Shown here: positions 9,346 to 18,695 of the stretch, piece by piece | Layout: each line of letters starts with the position of its first letter | How positions within the stretch are numbered: the first letter of the stretch is position 1 | NCBI RefSeq assembly: GCF_004770105.1 | Contig: NZ_RQEY01000010.1 | Location: forward strand, 186,001 to 250,000 | Direction of reading: 5' to 3' | Origin: Leptospira andrefontaineae | GTDB lineage: Bacteria > Spirochaetota > Leptospiria > Leptospirales > Leptospiraceae | Length of the DNA: 64,000 nucleotides | The notes under the pieces: generated by a model | Told to the model about the DNA's origin: nothing | The model's database searches: none | The model's input: the letters and a program-made list of their open reading frames with translations, nothing else | Made by a program: the position numbers and the translations under genes

Positions 9346-9919
9346 TCAAAGTATTCCTTCCGAAAGAACGAGGAGTAAATCCTTCCCAGTTCAAAGGAAG
9401 AGGAGACTGGACAATAATAGCCGCCACACCCGGTTCGTTTTGGGCAATCTCTTCTACTACGTTTTTCAACTTTTCTGTCTTCTTGTCCCAAAAAGAATAA
9501 GGAGGGTCCATAAAATACACTTTTGTTTTTTCAGGAATATCAAAACCGGAATAGAATCTGAAAGCGTCTTTACGTAAAACTAAATGAGGTTTTCCTAATT
9601 TATCTAAAACACCTTTTAGGCTTTCAAACCTGTCCCAGGCAAGTTCCAAAAACACGGCTCTAGCAAAACCTCTACTCAGTGATTCGATCCCCATTTGACC
9701 GGAACCGGCAAACAGATCCACAAACGCAGCGTCTTCTAAATTCAAACGGCCTTGCAACTGCAAAGATTCGATGATATCAAATAATGATTTTTTAATGATC
9801 GCAGGAGTAAAATTACTCTTACCCTCAGGACTCACTGGAGAAGGGATCAATCTCCCTTTTAATTCCCCGGTCTGGATCCTTAAACCCTTTGAACCCTTTG
9901 ATTTTTTTCCAGGTTTCAT
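9326..9919 (-). CDS. rsmD: 16S rRNA (guanine966-N2)-methyltransferase
   Basis: A 197-residue RsmD-family enzyme that methylates G966 of 16S rRNA during 30S assembly using S-adenosylmethionine. The start carries the family pattern LRIQTGELKGR.I..P. The SAM-binding motif is DLFAGSGQMGIESLSRG (residues 68-84), and the catalytic N-methyltransferase motif is MDPPYSFW, the expected D/N-PP-Y/F form. A basic N-terminal tail (KKSKGSKG) is a plausible RNA contact. It overlaps the preceding gene by 4 bp and the following sulfatase by 20 bp, indicating translational coupling. Confidence 0.92.
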   Translation of the reverse strand: MKPGKKSKGSKGLRIQTGELKGRLIPSPVSPEGKSNFTPAIIKKSLFDIIESLQLQGRLNLEDAAFVDLFAGSGQMGIESLSRGFARAVFLELAWDRFESLKGVLDKLGKPHLVLRKDAFRFYSGFDIPEKTKVYFMDPPYSFWDKKTEKLKNVVEEIAQNEPGVAAIIVQSPLPLNWEGFTPRSFGRNTLNVRVLA

Positions 9920-10518
9920 TTTTCCTCTTTTCTCTTTTCCAGATTCATCTCTAATATCCGGATCCGTTTCCCCAGTTTAGAATCTGCCGATACAGATTTA
10001 AGTTTCGCAAGAATGGAACTCGCAGCCTCATATTCCTGAGAAGAATACAATATACACGCATATGTGTAAACACCTTCGGAATACCGAACAGAGGCCTCCC
10101 CTTTAGTTAGGAAAATTTTTCCCCAGCGAGCCCCTGATTCGTAAGATTCTAAAACCAATGCACGTTCTAAAAATAAAAAAACAGAATTATAAAAAATGGA
10201 AGGTTGTTCCTTAGATCTGGAATAAATGCTTAGAAGAGTTTTGTCTATTTCCTCTAAACTGGACTCAGAAGCGACATATAATAAAAGGATCTTATAATCC
10301 AATTCTCCGGACCTAAGACCGGATCTGGAAACTTTTACTAAGGTGTCATAGTTTCCTTTTTTATAATATTCATACACTTGATCGAAATCAACCGAATAGG
10401 TAGAATCCGGAAATAAAAAGAGTATAGTAAGTATTTGGAAAGCGGCCCGAAATGATACTTTTGAAAAAAAGCCGGACCGCAAAAAGATTAGAGTTCGATT
10501 ACGCTTGAAGAGCCACAC
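9916..10518 (-). CDS. Exported TPR-like protein of unknown function
   Basis: A 200-residue protein with a basic N-terminus and a hydrophobic segment (residues 23-42, FRAAFQILTILFLFPDSTYS) that looks like a signal peptide. The mature part is helical, with repeated Tyr/Leu/Ala positions (VYEYYKKGNYDTLVKVSRSG, YACILYSSQEYEAASSILAK) that suggest two or three degenerate TPR units. Its start overlaps the zinc-ribbon gene by 31 bp and its stop overlaps rsmD by 4 bp, so it belongs to this operon. The function is not known. Confidence 0.75.
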   Translation of the reverse strand: MWLFKRNRTLIFLRSGFFSKVSFRAAFQILTILFLFPDSTYSVDFDQVYEYYKKGNYDTLVKVSRSGLRSGELDYKILLLYVASESSLEEIDKTLLSIYSRSKEQPSIFYNSVFLFLERALVLESYESGARWGKIFLTKGEASVRYSEGVYTYACILYSSQEYEAASSILAKLKSVSADSKLGKRIRILEMNLEKRKEEK

Positions 10519-10679
10519 ATGGAGCAGATATGATTTTCTGGGCCGTCATAAGATCCTTCGGCATCATCTTCCCAACGATGATCACAATCCTCGCATACAA
10601 AAGTTACGGCGTCCTCGTCGAGGTAGTCCTCGTCGCCACCTGTTTCGTAATCCTCGTCAAAATCATAATTATAAGGCAT
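10488..10679 (-). CDS. Small acidic zinc-ribbon protein
   Basis: A 63-residue protein. Two CxxC knuckles, VCEDCDHRW and ICSMCGSSS, about 22 residues apart form a complete zinc ribbon, preceded by a very acidic tail rich in Asp, Glu and Tyr. Such proteins often act in transcription or nucleic-acid-bound complexes, but no partner can be named. It is the first gene of the minus-strand run through rsmD and the sulfatase. It is not a shadow: the cysteine spacing is intact and the codon use is normal. Confidence 0.8.
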   Translation of the reverse strand: MPYNYDFDEDYETGGDEDYLDEDAVTFVCEDCDHRWEDDAEGSYDGPENHICSMCGSSSVIEL

Positions 10680-10720
10680 ATTTACACGGAATCCAGGAGG
10701 GGTCCGAGAGTCAAGCTAGA

Positions 10721-10734
10721 GTAGGAGTTCCAAC
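10721..10734. repeat. Partial copy of the dispersed palindrome
   Basis: GTAGGAGTTCCAAC is an imperfect copy of TGTAGGAGTTCCTACA in the divergent intergenic region between the zinc-ribbon gene and the gene at 10786. Confidence 0.6.
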
Positions 10735-10785
10735 CCCAAAAAATAAGTGAAAGGTCCGGGCTTTTTTTAGAATCTGACTTTATAC

Positions 10786-11778
10786 ATGCTCTACCAATCC
10801 AATCACAGAAGTTACAGAAAAAAAGCGAATTACAAACCGTTAGTGTTCTTTTTGATCCTCCTAGGTTTGGCAGGGATCGCGTTTTTTTTCAGGCAAGATA
10901 TCAAAAACCTGTTCGCAGGAGATAGGCGTTTACTTCTAGAAAAAGAAAGAAAACTACTCCAAGAAGGGATAGTAAAAGGTGAGCCAAAAGAAGGAGAGAT
11001 CAAAGAATTCAAATCTACCGCAAAAGATTTCGTGACTTCTAATCCTAAAGAAGGGATCTCTTATCATTATGCCGCCCTTTCCGGATATTATGAATTTTTA
11101 CTATTAGGTTTTAGATTCGACTCAGTCACTCTTTCTAAAATTGCATATACTGGTTTCCAAGAATTTTTAGAACAAGATAGCTCTTATCTTCCCCTTGTAG
11201 AAGATTCTTACAGACAGGCGCTTAGAGCACAAGCAATCGATCCTGAATTTTTAGAATCGACTGACAACCGTTATCTGATTGCGTTCGGAGAATCCATTCG
11301 TCAAAAGTTAAGTCGTTCCGCATTGAATAAACTTTTGATCTCCATAGAGCCTGAAAAATTAAGCCCTGAATTGAAATCAGGTTATGCTTGGACCTGTTTG
11401 GTGGGAAGTGCCCTTTCCGGAAATACAGAGTTCTTGAAAAAGATCCTTTCCCAACAAGATATCTCCGGCTCTTTACTACTTTCCGCAAGAGAATCCGATT
11501 TTTTGATCGCATTATCCGAATTTAGGGCGGGACAATATGTTTCTTCCTTAAATTATTTAAGAAGGGTCAAAAATGTAAACGAGGACTTTCTGACAGGAAG
11601 TTCTAAAATTTTAGAAGCAAGGATCTTCTATTACCAGAACCTTTCGCCAAAAGCGATCGTATTATTAGAAGAATATTATCCGAATTCGGGAGATAGAAAG
11701 GAAGAAGTTTTACAACTCGCAAGAGAGATACTTTCCAAAAATCAAACCCTGAAAACGAAATTGCCAGTAGAGGATTAA
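10786..11778 (+). CDS. Membrane-anchored helical-repeat protein
   Basis: A 330-residue protein of unknown function. A basic N-terminus (residues 1-20) precedes a single transmembrane segment (PLVFFLILLGLAGIAFFF, about 23-40). The remaining 290 residues are predicted helical with TPR-like spacing (YYEFLLLGFRFDSVTLSKIA, ARIFYYQNLSPKAIVLLEEY) and would lie in the periplasm. It is followed 4 bp later by a lipoprotein gene, so the two are probably cotranscribed and may act together at the envelope. Confidence 0.8.
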   Translation: MLYQSNHRSYRKKANYKPLVFFLILLGLAGIAFFFRQDIKNLFAGDRRLLLEKERKLLQEGIVKGEPKEGEIKEFKSTAKDFVTSNPKEGISYHYAALSGYYEFLLLGFRFDSVTLSKIAYTGFQEFLEQDSSYLPLVEDSYRQALRAQAIDPEFLESTDNRYLIAFGESIRQKLSRSALNKLLISIEPEKLSPELKSGYAWTCLVGSALSGNTEFLKKILSQQDISGSLLLSARESDFLIALSEFRAGQYVSSLNYLRRVKNVNEDFLTGSSKILEARIFYYQNLSPKAIVLLEEYYPNSGDRKEEVLQLAREILSKNQTLKTKLPVED

Positions 11779-11782
11779 GAAA

Positions 11783-12142
11783 ATGAAATATTCTTTTTCG
11801 CTTCTATTTATATTAATTTTAGGCTGTGGAGTTAAACCAGTCCCTCCTCCTGCAGGAAAATTCTGCGAACCTATGCTCAAAAACACACAATGTGTATACC
11901 TGGACTTCAGGAATGCAAAGGCTATCTTAGAAGAAAAAGAATATCCAATGAAGTCCACGAGCACTTTGAATTTTTCCTATAAAGTGGACGAAGTCTTCTA
12001 CGAAGTAGAAGTTCTAAATGAAAACCGCGTAAGGATCACCGGCACAAACGGATTCCAAAAGACATTATTAAAATTAAAAGATAAAGACGAGAGAAAAAAA
12101 GAATACGCCAAACTTTGGAAGGCGATTAAAGATCTGTTTTAA
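11783..12142 (+). CDS. Small lipoprotein
   Basis: A 119-residue lipoprotein of unknown function. The signal peptide MKYSFSLLFILILGCG ends in a lipobox with Cys15, followed by a Pro-rich linker (VKPVPPPAG). The mature part has two more cysteines (FCEP, QCVYLDF) that could form a disulfide, and a Lys/Glu-rich C-terminal helix. It lies 4 bp after the TPR-like membrane gene. Confidence 0.8.
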   Translation: MKYSFSLLFILILGCGVKPVPPPAGKFCEPMLKNTQCVYLDFRNAKAILEEKEYPMKSTSTLNFSYKVDEVFYEVEVLNENRVRITGTNGFQKTLLKLKDKDERKKEYAKLWKAIKDLF

Positions 12143-12390
12143 AGGGAAATTATCTTTAGTAACAAGTTCCGCATTCAAAACTCTCGCAGTCGTTAGTGTC
12201 CAGTTTTTTTATTCAAATACGACGGAATCCTTATTCTACTTGAATTTTAGAAAAATATATCCCTCAAATTTTAAGCACTACTCAAACGAGCGATAAGCAA
12301 ACTCTTTTCTCAAATAATTCCAAAAGAACCGACCGGATCGTAAAAAGTGCTCGCTGGAATGGCTTTTTTCTCCCCTATTGATCTACGCAT

Positions 12391-14436
12391 ATGAGTGATT
12401 CAGGTCGTCCAACTCGTTTTTTTATTTTCGGAATTCTGATTTGTTTTTTATCCTTCTCCGCTTGTGCTGAAGTAAAAGGTAAAGAAAGGCCCAAGGCAGA
12501 AAATGGAACCTTAGATCTAAGTAACTGGGATTTTGAAAAAGATGGGACAGTAGAATTAAACGGAGACTGGAGATATTATTGGAAGGAACTCATTCCTCCT
12601 AAAAATTTCCAAGAAGATCTGGTTTCAGATCCAAGCGGATTTATACCGATTCCAGATGTATGGAACGGCCATCTTTTAAAAGGAGAACCTTTACCCGCAA
12701 TCGGATACATCACCTATCACCTAAGATTATATCTTCCTGAACATACTCCCGATCTCGCGATACGAATAGACGATGGCCAAGGTTCCGCATATTCTTTATA
12801 TTGGAACGGCAAGTTAGTCGCTTATAATGGGCATCCTGGTACTTCTCCAGAAGAAGAAAGTCCTGAATATCTTGCTCAAACCAGTTCTGTTCCTCATTCC
12901 AAACAAGTGGATCTAGTGATGTATATTTCGAATCACTACCATAGGAATGGCGGATTTCAAATGCCGATCTTACTTGGAGATTCTTCTAAAATTTTCTCTG
13001 CAAGAGATCGGAACAGGATGACTAACGCGTTTTTGGCAGGATCTTTGCTGATCATGGGCTTATATCATATGGGCCTATTTTTATTTCGTAAAAAAGAAAT
13101 GGAGATCCTTTGGTTCTCTCTTACCTGTCTTGCTATCACTTCCAGAGTACTTACAAGCGGTGAAAGATTTATAGGAGAAACATTCAGGAATGTCCCTTGG
13201 AATATCTTTATCAGGGTAGAATATCTCTCCTTTTATTTAGGAGTCCCCTTTATGGCTATGTTCATGAGGACTTTGTATCCTTCTCAGTTCAGAAGGACAT
13301 CCATGATTGTCATTTTAACGTTATCCGTTCCTCCAATTCTTTCAATTATAGTACTTCCTCCCGCGCTTTTCAGCTACACACTTCCTTATTACCAAGCATT
13401 GATCGTAATCGGTGGAATATATGGTATGGTCATGTTAGCCATAGCTATATTCAAAGGATTACAGGGCGCGAAACTGATGTTACTCGGCTTAGGAATATTC
13501 TTTGCAGCCGTTCTGAATGATTTTATTTTTTATCAATTTCATGTCGGACCTGGCTATCTAACTCCTGCAGGTCTATTCTTATTGACGTTTGCTGATGCAG
13601 CTTTATTGGGTAGAAGGATCGCAACTGCATTTAACACCAGCGAAGAATTATCAGTCAATCTGGAGAAAAAGGTAGTAGAAAGAACAAAAGAACTCGCGGA
13701 AGAAAGGGACCGAACAGATCTATTATTACTGAACATTCTTCCTAAACCTGTAGCAGAAGAATTAAAATCCAAAGGATCAGTCACTCCTGTTTATTACGAA
13801 TCGGCGAGTATACTATTCACAGACTTTGTGGGATTTACTAAAATTGCAGCAGAGATGGTTCCAAAAGATCTGGTAGAAGATCTACATAATTGTTTTTCTG
13901 AATTCGATTCTATCGTATCCCGTTTAGGCTTAGAAAAACTGAAAACGATCGGCGATTCTTATATGTGTGCAGGAGGAATCCCAAATACGAATTTCACTCA
14001 TGCAGTGGATAACTGCTTAGCCGGTCTGGAATTTTTAAGATTCATGAATAAAACTGCAGAATCCAAATCAGAAATGGGACTTCCTTTCTGGGAATTAAGA
14101 GTAGGAGTTCATACAGGACCAGTGACCTCCGGAGTAATAGGTTCCAATAAATTCGCTTATGACGTTTGGGGAGATGCAGTCAATCTTGCGAGCAGAATGG
14201 AATCCTCAGGTAAACCAGGGCATCTAAATGTGTCCGGTTCCACTTACGAACTAGTAAAAGATTTTTTTGTATGCGAGCATAGAGGAAAGATCCAAGCAAA
14301 AGGAAAGGGAGAAGTGGATATGTACTTCGTAAGTTCAATTCGCTCTGAACTTTCCATAGATGCAAAAGGAATTTCCCCGAACGAAAAATTCGAAACTTTA
14401 AGAAATGAATTAAATCTGAAACTAAGTGCCGTTTGA
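12391..14436 (+). CDS. 7TM-receptor class III adenylate cyclase
   Basis: A 681-residue signalling enzyme. A signal peptide is followed by a periplasmic beta-sandwich sensor of the 7TMR-DISM extracellular type (about 45-205, with GDWRYYWKELIPP and a carbohydrate-binding-like jelly roll), seven transmembrane segments (about 210-420), a short coiled linker, and a class III cyclase domain (about 465-650). Metal-binding Asp residues are in LFTDFVGFTKI and KTIGDSYMC. The Lys of EKLKTIGD and the Asp of AYDVWGDAVNLASR form the purine-selecting pair expected for ATP, and Asn and Arg of NLASRME are the transition-state residues. It should make cAMP in response to an extracellular ligand that cannot be named. 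The gene is monocistronic. Confidence 0.92.
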   Translation: MSDSGRPTRFFIFGILICFLSFSACAEVKGKERPKAENGTLDLSNWDFEKDGTVELNGDWRYYWKELIPPKNFQEDLVSDPSGFIPIPDVWNGHLLKGEPLPAIGYITYHLRLYLPEHTPDLAIRIDDGQGSAYSLYWNGKLVAYNGHPGTSPEEESPEYLAQTSSVPHSKQVDLVMYISNHYHRNGGFQMPILLGDSSKIFSARDRNRMTNAFLAGSLLIMGLYHMGLFLFRKKEMEILWFSLTCLAITSRVLTSGERFIGETFRNVPWNIFIRVEYLSFYLGVPFMAMFMRTLYPSQFRRTSMIVILTLSVPPILSIIVLPPALFSYTLPYYQALIVIGGIYGMVMLAIAIFKGLQGAKLMLLGLGIFFAAVLNDFIFYQFHVGPGYLTPAGLFLLTFADAALLGRRIATAFNTSEELSVNLEKKVVERTKELAEERDRTDLLLLNILPKPVAEELKSKGSVTPVYYESASILFTDFVGFTKIAAEMVPKDLVEDLHNCFSEFDSIVSRLGLEKLKTIGDSYMCAGGIPNTNFTHAVDNCLAGLEFLRFMNKTAESKSEMGLPFWELRVGVHTGPVTSGVIGSNKFAYDVWGDAVNLASRMESSGKPGHLNVSGSTYELVKDFFVCEHRGKIQAKGKGEVDMYFVSSIRSELSIDAKGISPNEKFETLRNELNLKLSAV

Positions 14437-14468
14437 TCTTCAGGACTTCAAGAGAAGTATGAAATCTA

Positions 14469-15404
14469 TTATCTTCTGTAAATACGAGGGAAGATAAAAG
14501 TAATTCCGTAGATCATTCCTTGGGCTTTTACTTCTTCAGGGACTCTTCCGAAGTTTTGTCCTCTAAGCGCGTCCACACAGGATTGATCCACAAGAGATTG
14601 CCCTTGGGAAGAGATAAGTTTTGTATCTATAACCTGACCCGCGTCGTTTAGCAAAAATTGTACTTTTGCTTCTCCAGGTTCGATTGCTTCTCTGATAACA
14701 GTTCCTGCACCGTCACGATATCCGAAATTTCCTCCACCAGGAGGAGAAAAACTCTGCTCAATCTGGCGAAGCATTCTTTTGAAATATTCGTAACCCACGA
14801 GCTTCTTAGTAGGAACACTCATAGAAGAACTTCCGTCCCAACGAAATAACATATCCTGTTGGAATCGATAATTGAATGGGATCTTGGTCATTCTTCCGGT
14901 AGCTGGAGTTTGCTCCGGAGTTTGTTCGTTAGGATTTGTGAATTCTACCGGATCCTGTTTTAGGATAGCGACTTCGTATACTTTTTCTTCTTCCGTTTTC
15001 TTTTGGGAATTTTGAGGGCTTGCTTTGGATGGATTTCTGAAAATATTTCCCATCACAAATTCCCGGAAAGGAGAAAGTGTATGAAATCCTTTTTCCTTTG
15101 TGATCCCGCCGGAACCTGCAGACTCTACGTTAGACAGTGCTTTATATTCGTCCTTAATCCTTTTGTCTACGAACTCTTGTTCTAATAGTACTTCGTAAAT
15201 TTTTTCTCGTTCTGCTCTTTCTTTTACCTGAACGATTGGGTCTTCTCCCAAGATCTTAAATAGAATATTGCGAGTGAATAAGTGAGCTACTAAGAAAGAA
15301 GCGAATGCAAATACGAAAAATGCGGCAAATAGAAGGCGACGATCGTCTTCTCCTAAATCTCCTGTGTTATCTATTTCGCTTTTAAAAAAGGCCGGGAGCC
15401 GCAT
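14469..15404 (-). CDS. TonB-like energy-transducing protein
   Basis: A 311-residue inner-membrane protein with a single transmembrane segment ([20 protein letters not shown], residues 24-43), a long hydrophilic region rich in Glu, Gln and Pro (about 130-170, [13 protein letters not shown]), and a C-terminal TonB domain (about 235-311). The TonB-like strand pattern is [19 protein letters not shown], then the conserved small-residue turn and the Pro-rich end FIFPRIYRR. It would pass proton-motive energy to outer-membrane receptors such as the BtuB-like protein at 47.9-50.0 kb; that partnership is inferred. Its start lies inside the last 23 bp of ruvB. No exbB or exbD is seen nearby. Confidence 0.75.
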   Translation of the reverse strand: MRLPAFFKSEIDNTGDLGEDDRRLLFAAFFVFAFASFLVAHLFTRNILFKILGEDPIVQVKERAEREKIYEVLLEQEFVDKRIKDEYKALSNVESAGSGGITKEKGFHTLSPFREFVMGNIFRNPSKASPQNSQKKTEEEKVYEVAILKQDPVEFTNPNEQTPEQTPATGRMTKIPFNYRFQQDMLFRWDGSSSMSVPTKKLVGYEYFKRMLRQIEQSFSPPGGGNFGYRDGAGTVIREAIEPGEAKVQFLLNDAGQVIDTKLISSQGQSLVDQSCVDALRGQNFGRVPEEVKAQGMIYGITFIFPRIYRR

Positions 15405-16413
15405 CTTCTTCTATTCTTTTGCCAAAAGCCGGAGGGACTCTGTCCATCAGCTTATAAGCCTTCTCTGTGGCAACTCTACCGGAGGAGGTTCTATTGATCA
15501 AGCCAACTCTTACCATATAGGACTCGTAATGGTCTTCCAAAGTCCTTTCTTCCTCTCCAATTACTGCGGCAATTGGCTTCAAGCCGACTGGTCCACCCTT
15601 GTACCGATCGATCATACATTCTAAGATCTGTCGGTCCATTCTATCCAGCCCCAATTCGTCTATTCCTAGACGGGAAAATGCCTCTTCACAGGAGGGAATT
15701 CGGATTTTTTTTTCTCCCTTTACCTCTGCAAAGTCCCTCACTCTTTTAAGAAGATGGTTTGCGATCCTCGGAGTTTTTCTGGATCTTCTTCCTATCTCGA
15801 ATGCAGCGTTCTCTTCTATCTCGTAACCGAGGATCTTGGAGGATCGAAGGACGATATCTTTCATTTCAGCATCGTCGTAATATTCCAATCGGAAATGGAT
15901 CCCAAATCTACTCTTGAGTGGATCGGAGATGAGTCCGCTACGAGTAGTGGCTCCGATCAGAGTAAATGGTTTTAATTTGATCTGGATGGTTTGAGCAGTG
16001 ATCCCTTCCCCCACAAGAAGATCGATCATGAAATTTTCCATCGCAGGGTATAAGATCTCTTCTACCTTGCGGCCTAGGGAATGTATTTCATCTATAAATA
16101 ATATATCTCTTTCTTCAAGATCTGTGAGTAATTTTGCAAGGTCTGCCCCTCTTGTTAGTACTGGGGCAGAAGTTACTACGATCCTAGTCCCAAGTTCTTG
16201 GGAAATGATACCTGCAAGTGTTGTCTTGCCTAGACCAGGTGGCCCGGATAAAAGCACATGATCCAGGGCCTGGCCTCTTTTTTTGGCGGCTCCTACGAAG
16301 ACGCCTAGATTGGACAGGATCTCTTTTTGTCCTATAAACTCGGAGAATAAGGAGGGACGAAGAGATATCTCATCGTCAAATTTATCCTCCGGATTTAAGG
16401 TATGTCCTGCCAA
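15382..16413 (-). CDS. ruvB: Holliday junction branch-migration ATPase
   Basis: A RuvB of 343 residues, normal length. It drives branch migration with RuvA at Holliday junctions. It begins with the typical [14 protein letters not shown] region. Walker A is [10 protein letters not shown] (54-63), Walker B is [11 protein letters not shown], the sensor region is [18 protein letters not shown] including the arginine-finger region, and the C-terminal winged helix ends with [12 protein letters not shown]. All motifs are intact. It lies 8 bp downstream of htrA and overlaps the TonB-like gene, so the three appear to form one transcription unit. ruvA and ruvC are not in the window. Confidence 0.98.
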   Translation of the reverse strand: MAGHTLNPEDKFDDEISLRPSLFSEFIGQKEILSNLGVFVGAAKKRGQALDHVLLSGPPGLGKTTLAGIISQELGTRIVVTSAPVLTRGADLAKLLTDLEERDILFIDEIHSLGRKVEEILYPAMENFMIDLLVGEGITAQTIQIKLKPFTLIGATTRSGLISDPLKSRFGIHFRLEYYDDAEMKDIVLRSSKILGYEIEENAAFEIGRRSRKTPRIANHLLKRVRDFAEVKGEKKIRIPSCEEAFSRLGIDELGLDRMDRQILECMIDRYKGGPVGLKPIAAVIGEEERTLEDHYESYMVRVGLINRTSSGRVATEKAYKLMDRVPPAFGKRIEEDAAPGLF

Positions 16414-16420
16414 AATTTTT

Positions 16421-17560
16421 TCACTCCGCCAGCTTAACCGAAACTTTTAGGATCTGGCCTTTGCGGAACACAACTATAGAAACACGTTGTCCTACTTTGG
16501 AAGCCCTGATCTTAGAAACCACGTCATTCGCAGTTTTGATCTTAGTTCCGTCTATCTCCAAGATCACGTCTTCTACATCGATACCTGCTTCTGCGGCAGC
16601 GCTACCGTTCTGGACTTGACGAACAAATGCACCTTCCGGTCCGGAAAGTTTAAGCTCTTTTGCAGTCTCTTCCGTAAGATCATCTAACGCGACTCCTAAT
16701 CGAGCACGTTTGACTTTTCCGCCTGATTTTAATTCTTCTACGATTGCCTTAGCTTCGTTGATCGGAATTGCGAAACCTAAACCGATAGATCCACCGCTTG
16801 GAGAAACGATCATACGGTTGATACCGACCACTCTTCCGTTGATGTCGAGAAGTGGTCCTCCTGAATTTCCTTGGTTGATCGCTGCATCTGTCTGGATATA
16901 ATGAACTCCAGAATTATCGATACCACCTCTTCCTACTTTGGAGATCACTCCTACAGTCATGGATTGTTCCAAACCGAATGGAGCACCGATCGCAATTGCC
17001 CAGTCTCCCACTTTCACTGCGGAAGAATCACCAATCTCGATAGGTTGTAGATCTTGGTTTGCCTCTACTTTTAGAAGTGCAACGTCTATCATTGGATCTG
17101 TTCCGATCAACTTAGCGGAAACAGGTTCTTTTACATTCTTAAAAACTACTTTAAATTTATCGAAATTACGAACTACGTGATCGTTTGTGAGAATATATCC
17201 TTCTTTATTGAGGATAAAGCCAGAACCAAGTCCGCTCACTTTTCTTTTTTGGTTTCTTACTCTACCTTGAGGTCCGTAGAAAAATTCTTGGAATGGATCA
17301 TTGTATTGAGGAACATTTACTGTTCCTTCGGTTGCGATTAGAACAACACTTGGAGAAACATTTTCGTAAACTTCTTCGAATGCTTTTTGAATAGATACTG
17401 CTGCTTTTGCGGATGCGCTTGGTTCTCTATCCGATTTAGCATTTAAAAATAAAGCACTGTCGTTTCCTGTTCCGCAATACAAGATCGGAGAGAGGATCAC
17501 TCCGGCCATTACGGATATGCCTATCACCAGGAAATTTTTGAATCTGTCGGTTTTTTTCAT
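16421..17560 (-). CDS. htrA: Trypsin-like periplasmic protease (HtrA/DegS type)
   Basis: About 379 residues with one N-terminal membrane segment ([20 protein letters not shown]), a trypsin-fold protease domain and one C-terminal PDZ domain, the DegS-like layout. The catalytic triad is visible: His in [11 protein letters not shown], Asp in [11 protein letters not shown], and Ser in [12 protein letters not shown]. The PDZ domain carries RLGVALDDL and [12 protein letters not shown] strands (here [11 protein letters not shown]). The ATG at 17560 is chosen because GAGGACAGG precedes it and it starts directly before the anchor; an upstream ATG at 17623 would add 21 residues overlapping the tmk leader. 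It probably controls envelope protein quality. Because Cys follows the hydrophobic segment (LYCG), a lipid anchor is also possible. Confidence 0.93.
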   Translation of the reverse strand: MKKTDRFKNFLVIGISVMAGVILSPILYCGTGNDSALFLNAKSDREPSASAKAAVSIQKAFEEVYENVSPSVVLIATEGTVNVPQYNDPFQEFFYGPQGRVRNQKRKVSGLGSGFILNKEGYILTNDHVVRNFDKFKVVFKNVKEPVSAKLIGTDPMIDVALLKVEANQDLQPIEIGDSSAVKVGDWAIAIGAPFGLEQSMTVGVISKVGRGGIDNSGVHYIQTDAAINQGNSGGPLLDINGRVVGINRMIVSPSGGSIGLGFAIPINEAKAIVEELKSGGKVKRARLGVALDDLTEETAKELKLSGPEGAFVRQVQNGSAAAEAGIDVEDVILEIDGTKIKTANDVVSKIRASKVGQRVSIVVFRKGQILKVSVKLAE

Positions 17561-17653
17561 GGATTCCTGTCCTCGGGAATGGGATTCCGGTAGATGAGCT
17601 TTCAGCATTCGAAGCAAAACCACTCATGTCAAGTGGCTTTCCAATTCAAAGGC

Positions 17654-18247
17654 ATGGCACAAATACCAGGATTTTACGTTTTTGAAGGTTTAGACGGAAG
17701 TGGCAAAAGTACCCTTTCTGTCCGAGTCTTAGACCTTCTTACCTCCAAACATGTTCCAGCAATTTGTTTTGCGGAACCAACTCGGTATGAATCCGGGCTG
17801 TACTTGCGAAAATTTTTAAGCGGAGAAATTGAACTTTCTCCTGAAAAACAAATCGAAGCATTTTTAGAAGATAGAGAAGTTTCCCTGAACCGTAATATTC
17901 TACCTTCTATCTCCCAAAAAAAGATCGTACTATTAGATCGATATATGTATTCCACGGCTGCATATCAGTCTGGGGAATTTTTCTCCGCAAAAGAGATCTT
18001 AAAAAAGAATTTAGACAGAGGATTTCCTGAACCGGAAAAAGTTTTTTATCTGGAAATAGAACCTGAGGAAGCTTTGGCGAGACTGAAAGGCAGAGATACT
18101 ACTAAGGATAGATTTGAAACAATCAGCGCTTTAACTAAGATCAAAAAAGCTTACGAAGAAATTCTTCCGAAGAGTACCATCCGCTTAGATGCGAAACTCC
18201 CAACGGAAGAATTATTAAAATTAGTAACCGAAAAAATCTCTTATTGA
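17654..18247 (+). CDS. tmk: Thymidylate kinase
   Basis: dTMP kinase makes dTDP from dTMP and ATP. From the ATG at 17654 the protein has 197 residues, near the usual length. The P-loop is FEGLDGSGKST, the DR(Y/X) substrate motif is LLDRYMYSTAAYQ, and the LID region is ALARLKGRDTTKDRFE. The frame is open further upstream to 17594, but those residues (MSFQHSKQ...) do not look like a kinase start; neither start has a good ribosome binding site, so the start is the least certain part. It is divergent from htrA, and its last 7 bp overlap the convergent gene at 18241. Confidence 0.9.
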   Translation: MAQIPGFYVFEGLDGSGKSTLSVRVLDLLTSKHVPAICFAEPTRYESGLYLRKFLSGEIELSPEKQIEAFLEDREVSLNRNILPSISQKKIVLLDRYMYSTAAYQSGEFFSAKEILKKNLDRGFPEPEKVFYLEIEPEEALARLKGRDTTKDRFETISALTKIKKAYEEILPKSTIRLDAKLPTEELLKLVTEKISY

Positions 18248-18585
18248 ACTAAGGATTGTTGCAGGGTTTTTAAGGTCTCTTCATGAATAGAAGCTTCCTT
18301 GTCTAGTTGGGCTGCAAGTTCTACTAACTTCTTCTTACGAGCCTGAGAAGAATGATGTTTTGGTTCTGTGGAAGCGAGTTCTCTCAGATGGACCGCTTCA
18401 TTTCTTTTCTTTTTAGAAAGATTGGTCAGGTATTTTTGGAGGGCTTCTTTTTGTTCTTGGGTGGATAAGGTTTCTACTAATGCCTTTTCGATCAGTTTTG
18501 TTTCTTCTTCTGCGGAGAAGGAAGAAAGCGCAAATGGAAACAGGGACAGAATTGAAATTAACCCGACAAGTGATTGGATCTTCAT
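18241..18585 (-). CDS. Small secreted coiled-coil protein
   Basis: A 114-residue protein of unknown function. The N-terminal 25 residues form a signal peptide (MKIQSLVGLISILSLFPFAL then SSFSA). The mature part is almost wholly charged helix rich in Lys, Glu, Gln and Leu with heptad-like spacing, suggesting a coiled coil. It overlaps the end of tmk by 7 bp in convergent orientation. Confidence 0.75.
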   Translation of the reverse strand: MKIQSLVGLISILSLFPFALSSFSAEEETKLIEKALVETLSTQEQKEALQKYLTNLSKKKRNEAVHLRELASTEPKHHSSQARKKKLVELAAQLDKEASIHEETLKTLQQSLVQ

Positions 18586-18695
18586 CTTTTACTCTATTTG
18601 ATTGTTCTAAGGCCGATTTTTGTTTTTGGTCCGGCCGAACTCAAGTGTTTACAAGGTACAAATCCTGAACAGCAAATTTCTATATTCTAAAATTC